The notes beneath the pieces were generated by a model that was not told the DNA's origin, did no database searches, and saw only the letters and a list, made by a program, of their open reading frames with translations. Below are positions 1-5,878 of a DNA stretch of 5,942 nt, piece by piece; within the stretch, counting starts at the first letter, position 1; every line of letters begins with the position of its first letter. The stretch spans positions 1-5,942 of the forward strand of contig JANXSA010000087.1 of the NCBI GenBank assembly GCA_025352915.1, read 5' to 3'. Source of the stretch: Rhodospirillales bacterium. GTDB lineage: Bacteria; Pseudomonadota; Alphaproteobacteria; Acetobacterales; Acetobacteraceae. The translations under genes and the position numbers were made by a program.

Positions 1-1298
1 TAATTGCCATAGGTGATCGTATCGCCGGGACCGCCGACAACATTCGCGGGGTCGGCCGGAAGGTAGGTGTAGCGCACCTCGACTTGCGCCCCGCCGCGCG
101 CCTGCAATTGCGCCAGCAGGTCGGCGGTGGTGCCGGAGAGGGTGCCGGAGCCGATTGAGTCCAGCCCGAGTGCCACCGTGCCGGTGCCGAGGAAGCGGGC
201 CAGATCGGTGTGGGCCTTGAGCGTCACGGGCTCTGCGGTGCCGGGCACTTGCGGGGCGTGCAGGGTCTCGATGCTGCGCACCCCGGCCGCCGCATCCAGG
301 ATGGTCAGCGTGGTGCGGCCGGTGGCGGCTTGGCCGGAGCTGGTCCAGCCGCCGGGGCCGGCGAAGTCGTCGCTGCCGTCCGAAGCACCCAGGGCGGGGT
401 TCCAGTTCAGATCGGCCTTGGCACTGAGCGGGGTTGGGGTGCCGTCGGCCCAGGTCAGGGTCAGGCCGGCGGATTGCGAAACGCCCATTATGGCCGCGGC
501 GCCATGGTTCTCGATCGCGGCGCCGCCGGCGATGTTGCCGATCAGGCGGATCTCGACGCTTTGCAGGGTGCCGCGAGCGGGATCGAACTGGGTGGCATTG
601 AAGCTGTCATGCCAGCCGGTAGTGCGGTCGGCGAAGACGAAAACCTGCGCAGCGGTGACGATCTGGACCGGGGGCGGGAGTGTGAAGATGGGCGCGATCG
701 CGATGACGAAGGTGGAATCGCTGGAGAAACCCCAGTCGCCGGGATTCCCTACCGGCGTGCCGGCCGGGACATAGCCGTATTCGACGGTGATGGCGGCACC
801 AAGGTCGCCGTCGGACAACAGGCGCGCATTGGCGCCGCTCGAGGCGCGCAGCCACAGATTGCCGGTCAGCGTCAATTCGGCCTCGCCGGTGCCGGCCAGC
901 GCGGCCAGGGTCGCCGTGTCAAAGCGGGATTCGGTGTTGGAGAAGTCGGCGGTCAGACCGGTGAGTTGCACGCCGGAGGCACCGTCGAAATCCGCCGCGC
1001 CGTCGAACGCAGCGAGGGTGCGGGTCGCCAACGGCACGGTGTCATGGCTGCCGGCGGAGGCGATGGTGGCGCCGGAGGGCAGTTGCAGCATCAGCCCGGC
1101 CGGCAATGTCACCGCCAGCTTGGTTGCCCGCGCCTCCATGTTTTCCACCGCCAGGCTGGCGGTCACCACGCCGTCGATGCGGACGCGCACGCCGAGCAGG
1201 GTGCCGAGGGCGGGGTCGAAACGCGGCAGCAGCAGAGTCGCGGCCTCGGCTGCGTTCTCGACCGCGAGCCGTCGTGTCTCGATGCTCAGATCGGGCAT
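1..1298 (-). CDS. Partial secreted/surface protein with two choice-of-anchor E-like domains
   Basis: The minus strand is open from ATG 1298 to base 1 (432 codons plus two bases), so the 3' end is missing. An in-frame TAG lies five codons upstream, so ATG 1298 is the only sensible start, although no Shine-Dalgarno is visible before it. The product begins MPDLSIETRRL, has no Sec signal peptide, and is built of two related beta-rich domains at about residues 11-177 and 213-411. Landmarks are FDPALGTL (27-34), AVEN, LAAFDGAADFDGASG, then in the second copy FDPARGTL, AIENHG, DGSDDFAGPGG, DLARFLGTG and VEVRYTYL. These match my memory of the choice-of-anchor E family (FDP.LGTL, ENl, DG..DFaG.SG, YtY). 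The second domain is clearly paralogous to that of the gene upstream, so secretion through a similar C-terminal tail is likely but lies outside the window. The last two visible bases are TA, so a stop codon exactly at the edge (432 aa, no tail) cannot be excluded. Role unknown. Confidence 0.8.
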   Translation of the reverse strand, partial: MPDLSIETRRLAVENAAEAATLLLPRFDPALGTLLGVRVRIDGVVTASLAVENMEARATKLAVTLPAGLMLQLPSGATIASAGSHDTVPLATRTLAAFDGAADFDGASGVQLTGLTADFSNTESRFDTATLAALAGTGEAELTLTGNLWLRASSGANARLLSDGDLGAAITVEYGYVPAGTPVGNPGDWGFSSDSTFVIAIAPIFTLPPPVQIVTAAQVFVFADRTTGWHDSFNATQFDPARGTLQSVEIRLIGNIAGGAAIENHGAAAIMGVSQSAGLTLTWADGTPTPLSAKADLNWNPALGASDGSDDFAGPGGWTSSGQAATGRTTLTILDAAAGVRSIETLHAPQVPGTAEPVTLKAHTDLARFLGTGTVALGLDSIGSGTLSGTTADLLAQLQARGGAQVEVRYTYLPADPANVVGGPGDTITYGN

Positions 1299-1334
1299 GA
1301 ATGGATCAATCTAGGATATAATGAAAAGGATAGC

Positions 1335-1367
1335 CGCAAACTTGGCCCCTCAGCCATGCCAATTGCG
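1335..1367 (-). terminator. Intercistronic stem-loop, possible attenuator or weak terminator
   Basis: Read on the minus strand, CGCAA-TTGGC, an 11-nt loop, GCCAA, a 2-nt bulge (GT) and TTGCG form a 10-bp bulged stem. It starts at the first base after the stop codon of the upstream secreted-protein gene. It is followed after about seven bases by TTTT in a pyrimidine-rich stretch, not a clean T-run. It could end part of the transcripts, or protect the 3' end of the upstream cistron so that the two paralogs are expressed at different levels. The stem is seen in the sequence; its function is inference. Confidence 0.4.
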
Positions 1368-3056
1368 TCAGCTTGCCCGGATGAACATGTAGTCGTTGCC
1401 CTCGATGGTGCCGAAGCTGGCGTGCAGGCGGCCGTTCGTCAGGTCGCCGGTGGTGTAGCCGGTCAGGGTCAGCGAGCCCGTCGGCTGGGCGGCGGCCGTT
1501 GCGTGCAGGGTGAGGCCGGTGGCGTTGGCCGCGCCCTCGCCGTCGGTCCAGGTGAAGTGGAGGTTGTCGGGCGTTATGCCCCAGAGCGTGGCTTCGTCGC
1601 CGGGCTGGAAATTGGCCACCGTGCTCCAGACATCGAGTGCCGGGCTGCGCAGGTCGACGAAGAAGGTATCCTGGCCGAAGCCGCCGGTGAGGTAGTTCGA
1701 GCCGCCGCCGCCGTCGATCACGTTGGTGCCGCCGCGTGCGGCGATCGCGTCGGTGCCGGTGCCGGTGCGGATGAACCAGTTATCGGTGGTGGCGGAGATC
1801 AGCAGGTTGTCGGGGGTGATGTTGATGAACTGGTGCTGGAGGTCGGGGACGATGCCGGGATAGGCCTCGGCGGCGATGCGCGTGGCGGTGGAGCCGTCCT
1901 GGACCAGCACGGCGGCGGCGGCGAGGTCGACGATGTAGGTGTAGGCGAGCTCGACCAGGGCGCCGGAGAGGGCGGCGATTTCGGCCAGGAAGCTGGCGGG
2001 ACCTGCGATTTCGCCAATCCCCTGGGAGTCCAGCACCAGGTCCAGCTTGGCGTTGCCGGTGAAGGTGGCGAGGTCGGCGGCGCTGCCGAGGGTCAGGGCG
2101 CGCGATGTGGTCATGGCGCCGCCGGCATCGCCCGCGCCGCCGCTGCCGGCAAAGTCGTCGATGCCGTCGGCCGGGCCGTAGGCCAACTGCCGGTCGATGT
2201 CCGCGGCGCTGCTGGCCAGTTCGATGCCGTTGAGCGCCAGCACGGTGGTTGCGTGCTGGGTGATGGTGGCGGTGCCGCCGGCCCTGCCGTGGTTCTCGAT
2301 GCCGGCGGAGGCCTGGACGGTGCTGAGCAGGCGGATGTGCACGGCGGACAGGGTGCCGAGCCCGGGATCGAAGCGGGTGATGGCCAGCGCTGCCTGCCAG
2401 CCGGTGGGGCGGGGGGCGAAGCGGAAGGCCTGGGGCAGGGTGGTGACGGTGATCGGGTGCGGGCCGGGCGTGGGGGTGGGCGGGGTGATGACGCCGCCGC
2501 CGTCATCGGTGTCTTCGGTCGCGGGCGCTGGGGTGACGTCATACGACAGCCGGACGGTGCAGCCGACCGCGGCCTCGGCGCGCACGCGCATGTTGGCGGG
2601 GCCGGCGATGCGGTTGGTGGCGAAATCGCTGACCGGCAGGGCGATGCTGCCGATGCCGATGAAGGGGGCGGTGTCGATGGTGCCGCCGCGTTCGGTGCTG
2701 GCCACGCCGTCGACGCGGGCGGTGACCGCCAGGAGGGTTCCGGAGGTGCCGGCGAAGTCGATCGTGCCGTCGAATGCCGCCAGGGTGATCGTGTCCTCGC
2801 CGGCGACCGATAGCTCGTCCAGCTTCACCGCGGTGGGGGAGAACACGCTGACGATGGCCCGTGGCGCGTAGGTAAGAGAGATCGCGCGGCCTTCGAGGCT
2901 CTCGACCCAGAGATTGCCGGTCACCTCGGCGCTGATCTCCAGGCGAATGCCGGCCAGAATTCCTTGCGCCGGGTCGAACTGATCGAACGCCAGCAGCCGG
3001 GCGCCGTACCCGGCTGGGTCGGTAAAGGACTGGCTTTGCACAACCGACGCGGGCAT
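1368..3056 (-). CDS. RTX-tailed secreted protein with two choice-of-anchor E-like domains
   Basis: This 562-aa protein is predicted to leave the cell by a type I secretion system. Domain 1 (about residues 8-180) holds FDPAQG (27-32), WVESLEG and LAAFDGTIDFAGTSG. A Pro/Thr/Asp-rich linker follows (about 176-202). Domain 2 (about 203-375) holds FDPGLGTL, GIENHG, DGIDDFAGSGG, DLATFTGN and VELAYTY. The C-terminal part (about 376-562) carries the motifs TDNWFIRTGTGTDAI and NVIDGG and two RTX-type nonapeptides, GGGGSNYLT (449-457) and GGFGQDTFF (458-466), then about 95 residues typical of uncleaved C-terminal type I secretion signals. There is no Sec signal peptide, which fits that route. I chose ATG 3056 because GAGG lies 6 nt upstream and a promoter candidate would start RNA near 3073; ATG 3068 and ATG 3119 are in frame but have no good ribosome site. 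The tandem paralog downstream suggests duplication. Choice-of-anchor E domains are known with various sorting signals; the RTX tail here is seen directly. Biological role (adhesin, matrix or S-layer-like) is not evident. Confidence 0.85.
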   Translation of the reverse strand: MPASVVQSQSFTDPAGYGARLLAFDQFDPAQGILAGIRLEISAEVTGNLWVESLEGRAISLTYAPRAIVSVFSPTAVKLDELSVAGEDTITLAAFDGTIDFAGTSGTLLAVTARVDGVASTERGGTIDTAPFIGIGSIALPVSDFATNRIAGPANMRVRAEAAVGCTVRLSYDVTPAPATEDTDDGGGVITPPTPTPGPHPITVTTLPQAFRFAPRPTGWQAALAITRFDPGLGTLSAVHIRLLSTVQASAGIENHGRAGGTATITQHATTVLALNGIELASSAADIDRQLAYGPADGIDDFAGSGGAGDAGGAMTTSRALTLGSAADLATFTGNAKLDLVLDSQGIGEIAGPASFLAEIAALSGALVELAYTYIVDLAAAAVLVQDGSTATRIAAEAYPGIVPDLQHQFINITPDNLLISATTDNWFIRTGTGTDAIAARGGTNVIDGGGGSNYLTGGFGQDTFFVDLRSPALDVWSTVANFQPGDEATLWGITPDNLHFTWTDGEGAANATGLTLHATAAAQPTGSLTLTGYTTGDLTNGRLHASFGTIEGNDYMFIRAS

Positions 3057-3062
3057 TGGATG

Positions 3063-3066
3063 CCTC
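3063..3066 (-). promoter_or_regulatory. Ribosome binding site deciding the start of the RTX-tailed protein
   Basis: On the minus strand TGAGG precedes ATG 3056 with a 6-nt spacer. The GAGG overlaps the alternative in-frame ATG at 3068. That ATG and the one at 3119 have no comparable purine-rich site, so 3056 is preferred. Confidence 0.5.
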
Positions 3067-3079
3067 ATAAAGCAACCAT

Positions 3080-3108
3080 ATGTTAAGCTGGTGGGACAGA
3101 CGGTGCAA
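3080..3108 (-). promoter_or_regulatory. Candidate sigma-70 type promoter for the secreted-protein genes
   Basis: On the minus strand TTGCAC (3108-3103) and TAACAT (3085-3080) are separated by exactly 17 bp. They match TTGACA at 3 of 6 and TATAAT at 4 of 6 positions. Transcription would start near 3073, about 17 nt before ATG 3056, which leaves room for the GAGG site. The -35 lies inside the 16-bp palindrome, so a regulator bound there should affect this promoter directly. The match is modest and purely by inspection. Confidence 0.35.
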
Positions 3109-3117
3109 GCTTGCACC
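3102..3117. promoter_or_regulatory. Perfect 16-bp palindrome, candidate operator (lux/tra-box-like)
   Basis: GGTGCAAGCTTGCACC is perfectly self-complementary, centred between 3109 and 3110, in the divergent region between the secreted-protein genes and the GMC oxidoreductase gene. The core GTGCA-N4-TGCAC has the same arms and spacing as the TraR tra box of Agrobacterium (ATGTGCAGATCTGCACAT), so a LuxR-type regulator is one candidate. It covers the -35 of the leftward promoter candidate and lies about 60 bp upstream of the inferred rightward start. The palindrome is seen; the regulator is inference, and no regulator gene is in the window. Confidence 0.55.
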
Positions 3118-3131
3118 AACGTTACACGGCG

Positions 3132-3161
3132 TTTTGACCCCGTACGAATGGCCAGTCAAAA
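3132..3161. repeat. Inverted repeat TTTTGAC/GTCAAAA over the GMC gene promoter
   Basis: Arms 3132-3138 and 3155-3161 are perfect reverse complements of 7 bp with a 16-bp spacer. They overlap the proposed -35 and -10 of the rightward promoter, so they may be a regulator site with half-sites 23 bp apart (about two helical turns). They may also simply reflect the -35 sequence TTGAC mirrored by chance. Confidence 0.35.
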
Positions 3162-3162
3162 T
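3134..3162 (+). promoter_or_regulatory. Candidate promoter of the GMC oxidoreductase gene
   Basis: TTGACC (3134-3139, 5 of 6 match to TTGACA) and CAAAAT (3157-3162, 4 of 6 match to TATAAT) are 17 bp apart. The predicted start near 3169 gives a leader of about 16 nt that just contains the GGAGG ribosome site at 3172-3176. This supports ATG 3185 as the true start and argues against the upstream in-frame ATG 3080, which would lie before the promoter. Confidence 0.45.
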
Positions 3163-3171
3163 GGCCGCAAC

Positions 3172-3176
3172 GGAGG
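3172..3176 (+). promoter_or_regulatory. Ribosome binding site of the GMC oxidoreductase
   Basis: GGAGG stands 8 nt before ATG 3185. It fixes the start there instead of at the in-frame ATGs 3080 and 3161, whose extra residues show no resemblance to the GMC family N-terminus. Confidence 0.7.
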
Positions 3177-3184
3177 AATCGGGC

Positions 3185-4792
3185 ATGGACGGATTCGACT
3201 ACATCGTGGTGGGCGCGGGGGCGGCCGGGTGCGTGCTGGCCAATCGGCTCAGCGCCTCGGGCAAGCATCGGGTGGCGGTGCTGGAAGCCGGCGGGCCGGA
3301 CCGCAACATCTTCATCAAGATCCCGGCCGGGTTCAACAAGACGGTCTACAACCCGAAGCTGAACTGGGGCTACGAGACCGCGCCGGGGCCGCATATCGAC
3401 GGGCGGAAAATCGCCTATCCGCGCGGCAAGGTGCTGGGCGGGTCCGGGTCGATCAACGGGCATCTGTATGTGCGCGGCCAGGCGGCGGATTACGACATGT
3501 GGGGGCAGTTGGGCTGTCGCGGCTGGGCGTGGGACGATGTGTTGCCGTATTTCAAGCGGGCGGAGACGCGCGGCAATGGCGGTGGCGATCCGGCGGTGCG
3601 CGGGCAGGACGGGCCGCTGAACATCCAGGACCAGCGCGACCCGCATCCGCTGTCGGACGCCTATATCGCCGCCAACGAGGCGCTCGGGCTGCGGCGCACG
3701 CCGGACTACAATAGCGGCGACCAGGAAGGCACGTTCCTGTATCAGCAGATGATGAAGGATGGGCGGCGGTGGTCGCCGGCCGATGCCTATCTGCGGCCGG
3801 CGCTGAAGCGCGCCAATGTTCATTTGATCCAGTATGCGATGGTTCGCCGGATCATCTTCGAGGGCACAAGGGCGGTGGGCATCGCCTATTCGGTCGAGGG
3901 CGGGCCGGAACAGATCCTGCGCGCCGGGCGCGATGTCGTGCTGTCGGGCGGGAGTATCAACACGCCGCAGTTGTTGCAGATTTCCGGCGTGGGCGATCCG
4001 GAGTGGCTGGACGACATCGGGGTCCCTGTGGTGCATGCGCTGCCTGGCGTGGGTCGCAATTTCCGCGACCATTACGCCGCGCGGGTGTCGGCGCGGGTGA
4101 AGGGCACCGGCTCGCTCAATGAACGGGCGCGCGGGTTGCGGCTGGTGGGCGAGGTGTTGCGCTATGCGATTTCGCGCAAGGGGCTGTTGACCGCCAGTCC
4201 GAGCCATGCCGGCGGGTATTTCAAGACGCGCGAGGGGCTGGAGACGCCGGACATGCAGCTGTATTTTGCGCCAGCAAGCTACGCCGCCGGGCAGTATGGG
4301 ACGTCGGACCTCGATCCGTTGCCCGGGATGACGCTGGGGTGTTCGCAGCTTCGGCCGGAGAGCAAGGGTCATCTGCGCGCGGTATCGGCCGATCCGATGG
4401 TCAAGCCGGAGATCCAGCCCAACTACCTCGCCGACCAGATGGACCGCGATGCGCTGCTGGCGGCGATGAAGTATCTGCGAAAACTGTTGCACACGCGGCC
4501 ACTGGCGGATTTCGTCGACCACGAGAATTTTCCCGGCAAGGATGTGGCGACCGACGAGGACTGGATGCGCCATGCGCGGACCAGCGGCTCGACCACCTAT
4601 CACCCGATCGGTTCGTGCAAGCTGGGCACCGATCCGATGGCGGTGGTGGACCCCGCCAGCATGAAAGTGATCGGGCTGGAAGGGCTGCGGGTGGCCGATG
4701 CCTCGGTGATGCCGACGATGGTCAGCGGCAATACCTATGCCGCCACCAACATGATTGCCGAGAAGGGGAGCGATCTGATCCTGGCTGGGTAG
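3185..4792 (+). CDS. GMC family FAD-dependent oxidoreductase (choline dehydrogenase-like)
   Basis: The 535-aa product is a cytoplasmic glucose-methanol-choline flavoenzyme that should oxidise a primary alcohol to the aldehyde using bound FAD. It starts MDGFDYIVVGAGAAG: the Rossmann glycines are G10, G12 and G15, and E34 in VLEAGG should bind the FAD ribose. GMC signature 1 spans residues 81-104 (GKVLGGSGSING onward). Signature 2 spans 256-270 (GSINTPQLLQISGVG). The catalytic pair is H473 (TTYHPIGSCKLGT) and N516 (SGNTYAATN), the His-Asn arrangement of choline oxidase and dehydrogenase relatives. Length is normal for the family (about 530-560 aa), with no signal peptide or membrane segment. 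The substrate cannot be deduced: choline, aliphatic or aromatic alcohols and polyethylene glycol all have enzymes of this type, and betaine-pathway neighbours are absent, so betA is not assigned. It is divergent from the secreted-protein genes and ends one base from the stop codon of the convergent hydrolase gene. Confidence 0.93.
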   Translation: MDGFDYIVVGAGAAGCVLANRLSASGKHRVAVLEAGGPDRNIFIKIPAGFNKTVYNPKLNWGYETAPGPHIDGRKIAYPRGKVLGGSGSINGHLYVRGQAADYDMWGQLGCRGWAWDDVLPYFKRAETRGNGGGDPAVRGQDGPLNIQDQRDPHPLSDAYIAANEALGLRRTPDYNSGDQEGTFLYQQMMKDGRRWSPADAYLRPALKRANVHLIQYAMVRRIIFEGTRAVGIAYSVEGGPEQILRAGRDVVLSGGSINTPQLLQISGVGDPEWLDDIGVPVVHALPGVGRNFRDHYAARVSARVKGTGSLNERARGLRLVGEVLRYAISRKGLLTASPSHAGGYFKTREGLETPDMQLYFAPASYAAGQYGTSDLDPLPGMTLGCSQLRPESKGHLRAVSADPMVKPEIQPNYLADQMDRDALLAAMKYLRKLLHTRPLADFVDHENFPGKDVATDEDWMRHARTSGSTTYHPIGSCKLGTDPMAVVDPASMKVIGLEGLRVADASVMPTMVSGNTYAATNMIAEKGSDLILAG

Positions 4793-4816
4793 GTCAGGCG
4801 ATCGCCCGGGCCAGGA
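4779..4816. repeat. Inverted repeat across the convergent gene ends
   Basis: TCCTGGC (4779-4785) and GCCAGGA (4810-4816) are perfect 7-bp arms. Between them lies the 10-bp palindrome GGCGATCGCC (4797-4806). Together they span both stop codons and could fold in transcripts from either side. Neither strand has a T-run after the arms, so an intrinsic terminator is not supported. A Rho-dependent or RNA-stabilising role is possible but unproven. Confidence 0.3.
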
Positions 4817-5765
4817 AGGCGTCGATGGTGGCGTTGGCCGCGCGCGACAGGGTGGTCGGAAAACTGGTGAAGCCGTGGGCGCCGCCGGGGTAGACCGCCA
4901 GCTCGGCGGCGTTGCCGGCCTTGGACCACAGGGTCCACATGAACAGCGAGTCGTCGATCAGCGCGTCCTTGGTGCCGATGGTGAACAGGGCCGGGCAGAG
5001 GCCGGCGACATCGGCGTAGAGCGGTGAGATGTCCGGCACGCGGCGGTCGTTGATCCCTGGCAGGAAAGCCTCGGAAAATTTTTCGATGTCCAGCGTGCGC
5101 AGGACGAGGCGCTCGTTGCCGAAGGTCCGTTGGCTCGGCGTCATGGCGAGGTCGAAGGCGCCGAACACCAGGTTGGCGCCGCAAAAGCCGGTATAGCCGT
5201 GGCGGTCGCGCATGCGCAGCAGGGTGACGGCGGAGAGGTGCGCGCCCGCGGATTCGCCGCCGATGGTGAGCTTGTCGGTGCCGAATTTCTCGCGGGCGTT
5301 CTTGACCAGCCAGACCGCGGCGGCCTCGCAATCATCGGGGCCGGCGGGATAGGGGTGCTCGGGGGCGAGGCGGTATTCGACGCTGACGCAGGCCATGCCG
5401 GTGCTGGCGACGATGCGTTCCAGCATCGGGTCCTGCTGGTCGCTTTCGCCCAGCACCCAGCCGCCGCCGTGGATGTGCAGGTAGATTCCGGTCGGCTTTT
5501 CCGGGGCGATGACGCGCAAGGGGATCTGGCCGCCGGGGCCGTCGAGCTGCCAGATTTGGGCGCGCGGCGATTTGGGGGCGAGCGGGAACGGGCCGCGGCC
5601 CTGGCGGCGGGCTTCTCGAAACGTCTCGGCGCCGGTGTCCCACCATTCCGGCATGGGAGTCATCAGCTTGATGAGAAGCGCGTTGAAGTTGCGGGTCTCG
5701 TCCGAGATGGCGCTGTCGGCGAAGATGGCGGGGTCGAGCGGGATGATCGAGGGTGAGAAGGCCAT
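4794..5765 (-). CDS. Alpha/beta hydrolase, HSL-type esterase/lipase
   Basis: The 323-aa product is a soluble serine hydrolase of the hormone-sensitive lipase (family IV esterase) type, expected to cleave short or medium chain carboxyl esters in the cytoplasm. The oxyanion-hole motif HGGGW is at 99-103. The nucleophile elbow GESAG is at 170-174 with S172. [11 protein letters not shown] (131-141) is the usual block between them. D267 (GTKDALIDD) and H297 (GGAHGF) complete the triad, so all catalytic residues are present. The first 90 residues form the usual N-terminal cap and first strands; no signal peptide or membrane segment is seen. ATG 5765 is supported by GGAGG 5 nt upstream. It converges on the GMC oxidoreductase gene with one base between stops. 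Hydrolysis of an ester to an alcohol that the oxidoreductase then oxidises is an attractive link, but convergent orientation means they are not one operon. Natural substrate unknown. Confidence 0.93.
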   Translation of the reverse strand: MAFSPSIIPLDPAIFADSAISDETRNFNALLIKLMTPMPEWWDTGAETFREARRQGRGPFPLAPKSPRAQIWQLDGPGGQIPLRVIAPEKPTGIYLHIHGGGWVLGESDQQDPMLERIVASTGMACVSVEYRLAPEHPYPAGPDDCEAAAVWLVKNAREKFGTDKLTIGGESAGAHLSAVTLLRMRDRHGYTGFCGANLVFGAFDLAMTPSQRTFGNERLVLRTLDIEKFSEAFLPGINDRRVPDISPLYADVAGLCPALFTIGTKDALIDDSLFMWTLWSKAGNAAELAVYPGGAHGFTSFPTTLSRAANATIDAFLARAIA

Positions 5766-5770
5766 GGTTT

Positions 5771-5775
5771 CCTCC
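5771..5775 (-). promoter_or_regulatory. Ribosome binding site of the esterase
   Basis: On the minus strand GGAGG lies 5 nt before ATG 5765 (GGAGGAAACCATG), a strong site that fixes the start. Confidence 0.7.
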
Positions 5776-5807
5776 GAGGATGCTTTGTCGCGAGGTTAGG
5801 GCAGCGG

Positions 5808-5847
5808 TTGACGGCACTCCAGAGGCAATGCCGTGGCAAAGTTTTTT
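5808..5847 (+). terminator. Terminator-like hairpin plus T6, reading in the plus direction
   Basis: In the plus direction TTG-ACGGCA (5808-5816) pairs with TGCCGT (5829-5834), a GG bulge, and CAA (5837-5839), giving a 9-bp stem with a 12-nt loop. After two bases comes TTTTTT (5842-5847), then ATTT. This is the form of an intrinsic terminator for plus-strand RNA, yet no plus-strand gene ends near it; the closest, the GMC gene, stops at 4792. In the minus transcript the same hairpin would lie in the esterase leader, if transcription starts upstream of it. Confidence 0.4.
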
Positions 5848-5855
5848 ATTTCGAT

Positions 5856-5866
5856 ATTGTAACAAT
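5856..5866. promoter_or_regulatory. Palindrome ATTGTAACAAT with possible -10 upstream of the esterase
   Basis: ATTGT-A-ACAAT is a perfect inverted repeat centred on 5861, inside the only AT-rich patch of the esterase upstream region. On the minus strand it contains TACAAT (5861-5856), a 5 of 6 match to a -10 box, but I find no convincing -35 at 16-18 bp. It may be an operator overlapping the esterase promoter, which would give a leader of roughly 85 nt carrying the hairpin at 5808-5839. Confidence 0.3.
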
Positions 5867-5878
5867 TTAAGCGCAGGT

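Noticed and set aside
127..1314. Two plus-strand open frames (127-774 and 787-1314)
   Set aside because: Both are antisense to the partial secreted-protein gene, which shows paralogy to its neighbour in the minus frame.
1317..1322. Perfect TATAAT on the plus strand
   Set aside because: No acceptable -35 lies 16-18 bp upstream, and it would drive only RNA antisense to the 1368-3056 gene. It is probably chance in an AT-rich gap.
2439..2500. G-rich tract in the linker region, possibly a repeat or structural element
   Set aside because: It encodes the Pro/Thr-rich interdomain linker on the minus strand; its composition is explained by the codons CCG/CCC/ACC.
210..2813. 867-codon open frame on the plus strand
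   Set aside because: It lies antisense to both secreted-protein genes, crosses the gap between them, and has a low-complexity Gly/Ala/Arg/Gln-rich product with no recognisable motif. It is a by-product of high GC in the real frames.
857..2925. Short direct repeat agattgccggtca near 865 and 2913
   Set aside because: It encodes GNLW-type residues in the two paralogous proteins; 13 bp inside related GC-rich genes is not a mobile or structural repeat.
3080..3184. N-terminal extension of the GMC gene to ATG 3080
   Set aside because: The extra 35 residues do not resemble the GMC N-terminus, the region holds the palindrome and promoter candidates, and ATG 3185 has a GGAGG at the right distance.
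3122..4603. 493-codon open frame on the minus strand
   Set aside because: It is antisense to the GMC oxidoreductase, whose full set of family motifs proves the plus frame. The antisense product is rich in Arg, Pro, His and Gln without domain structure.
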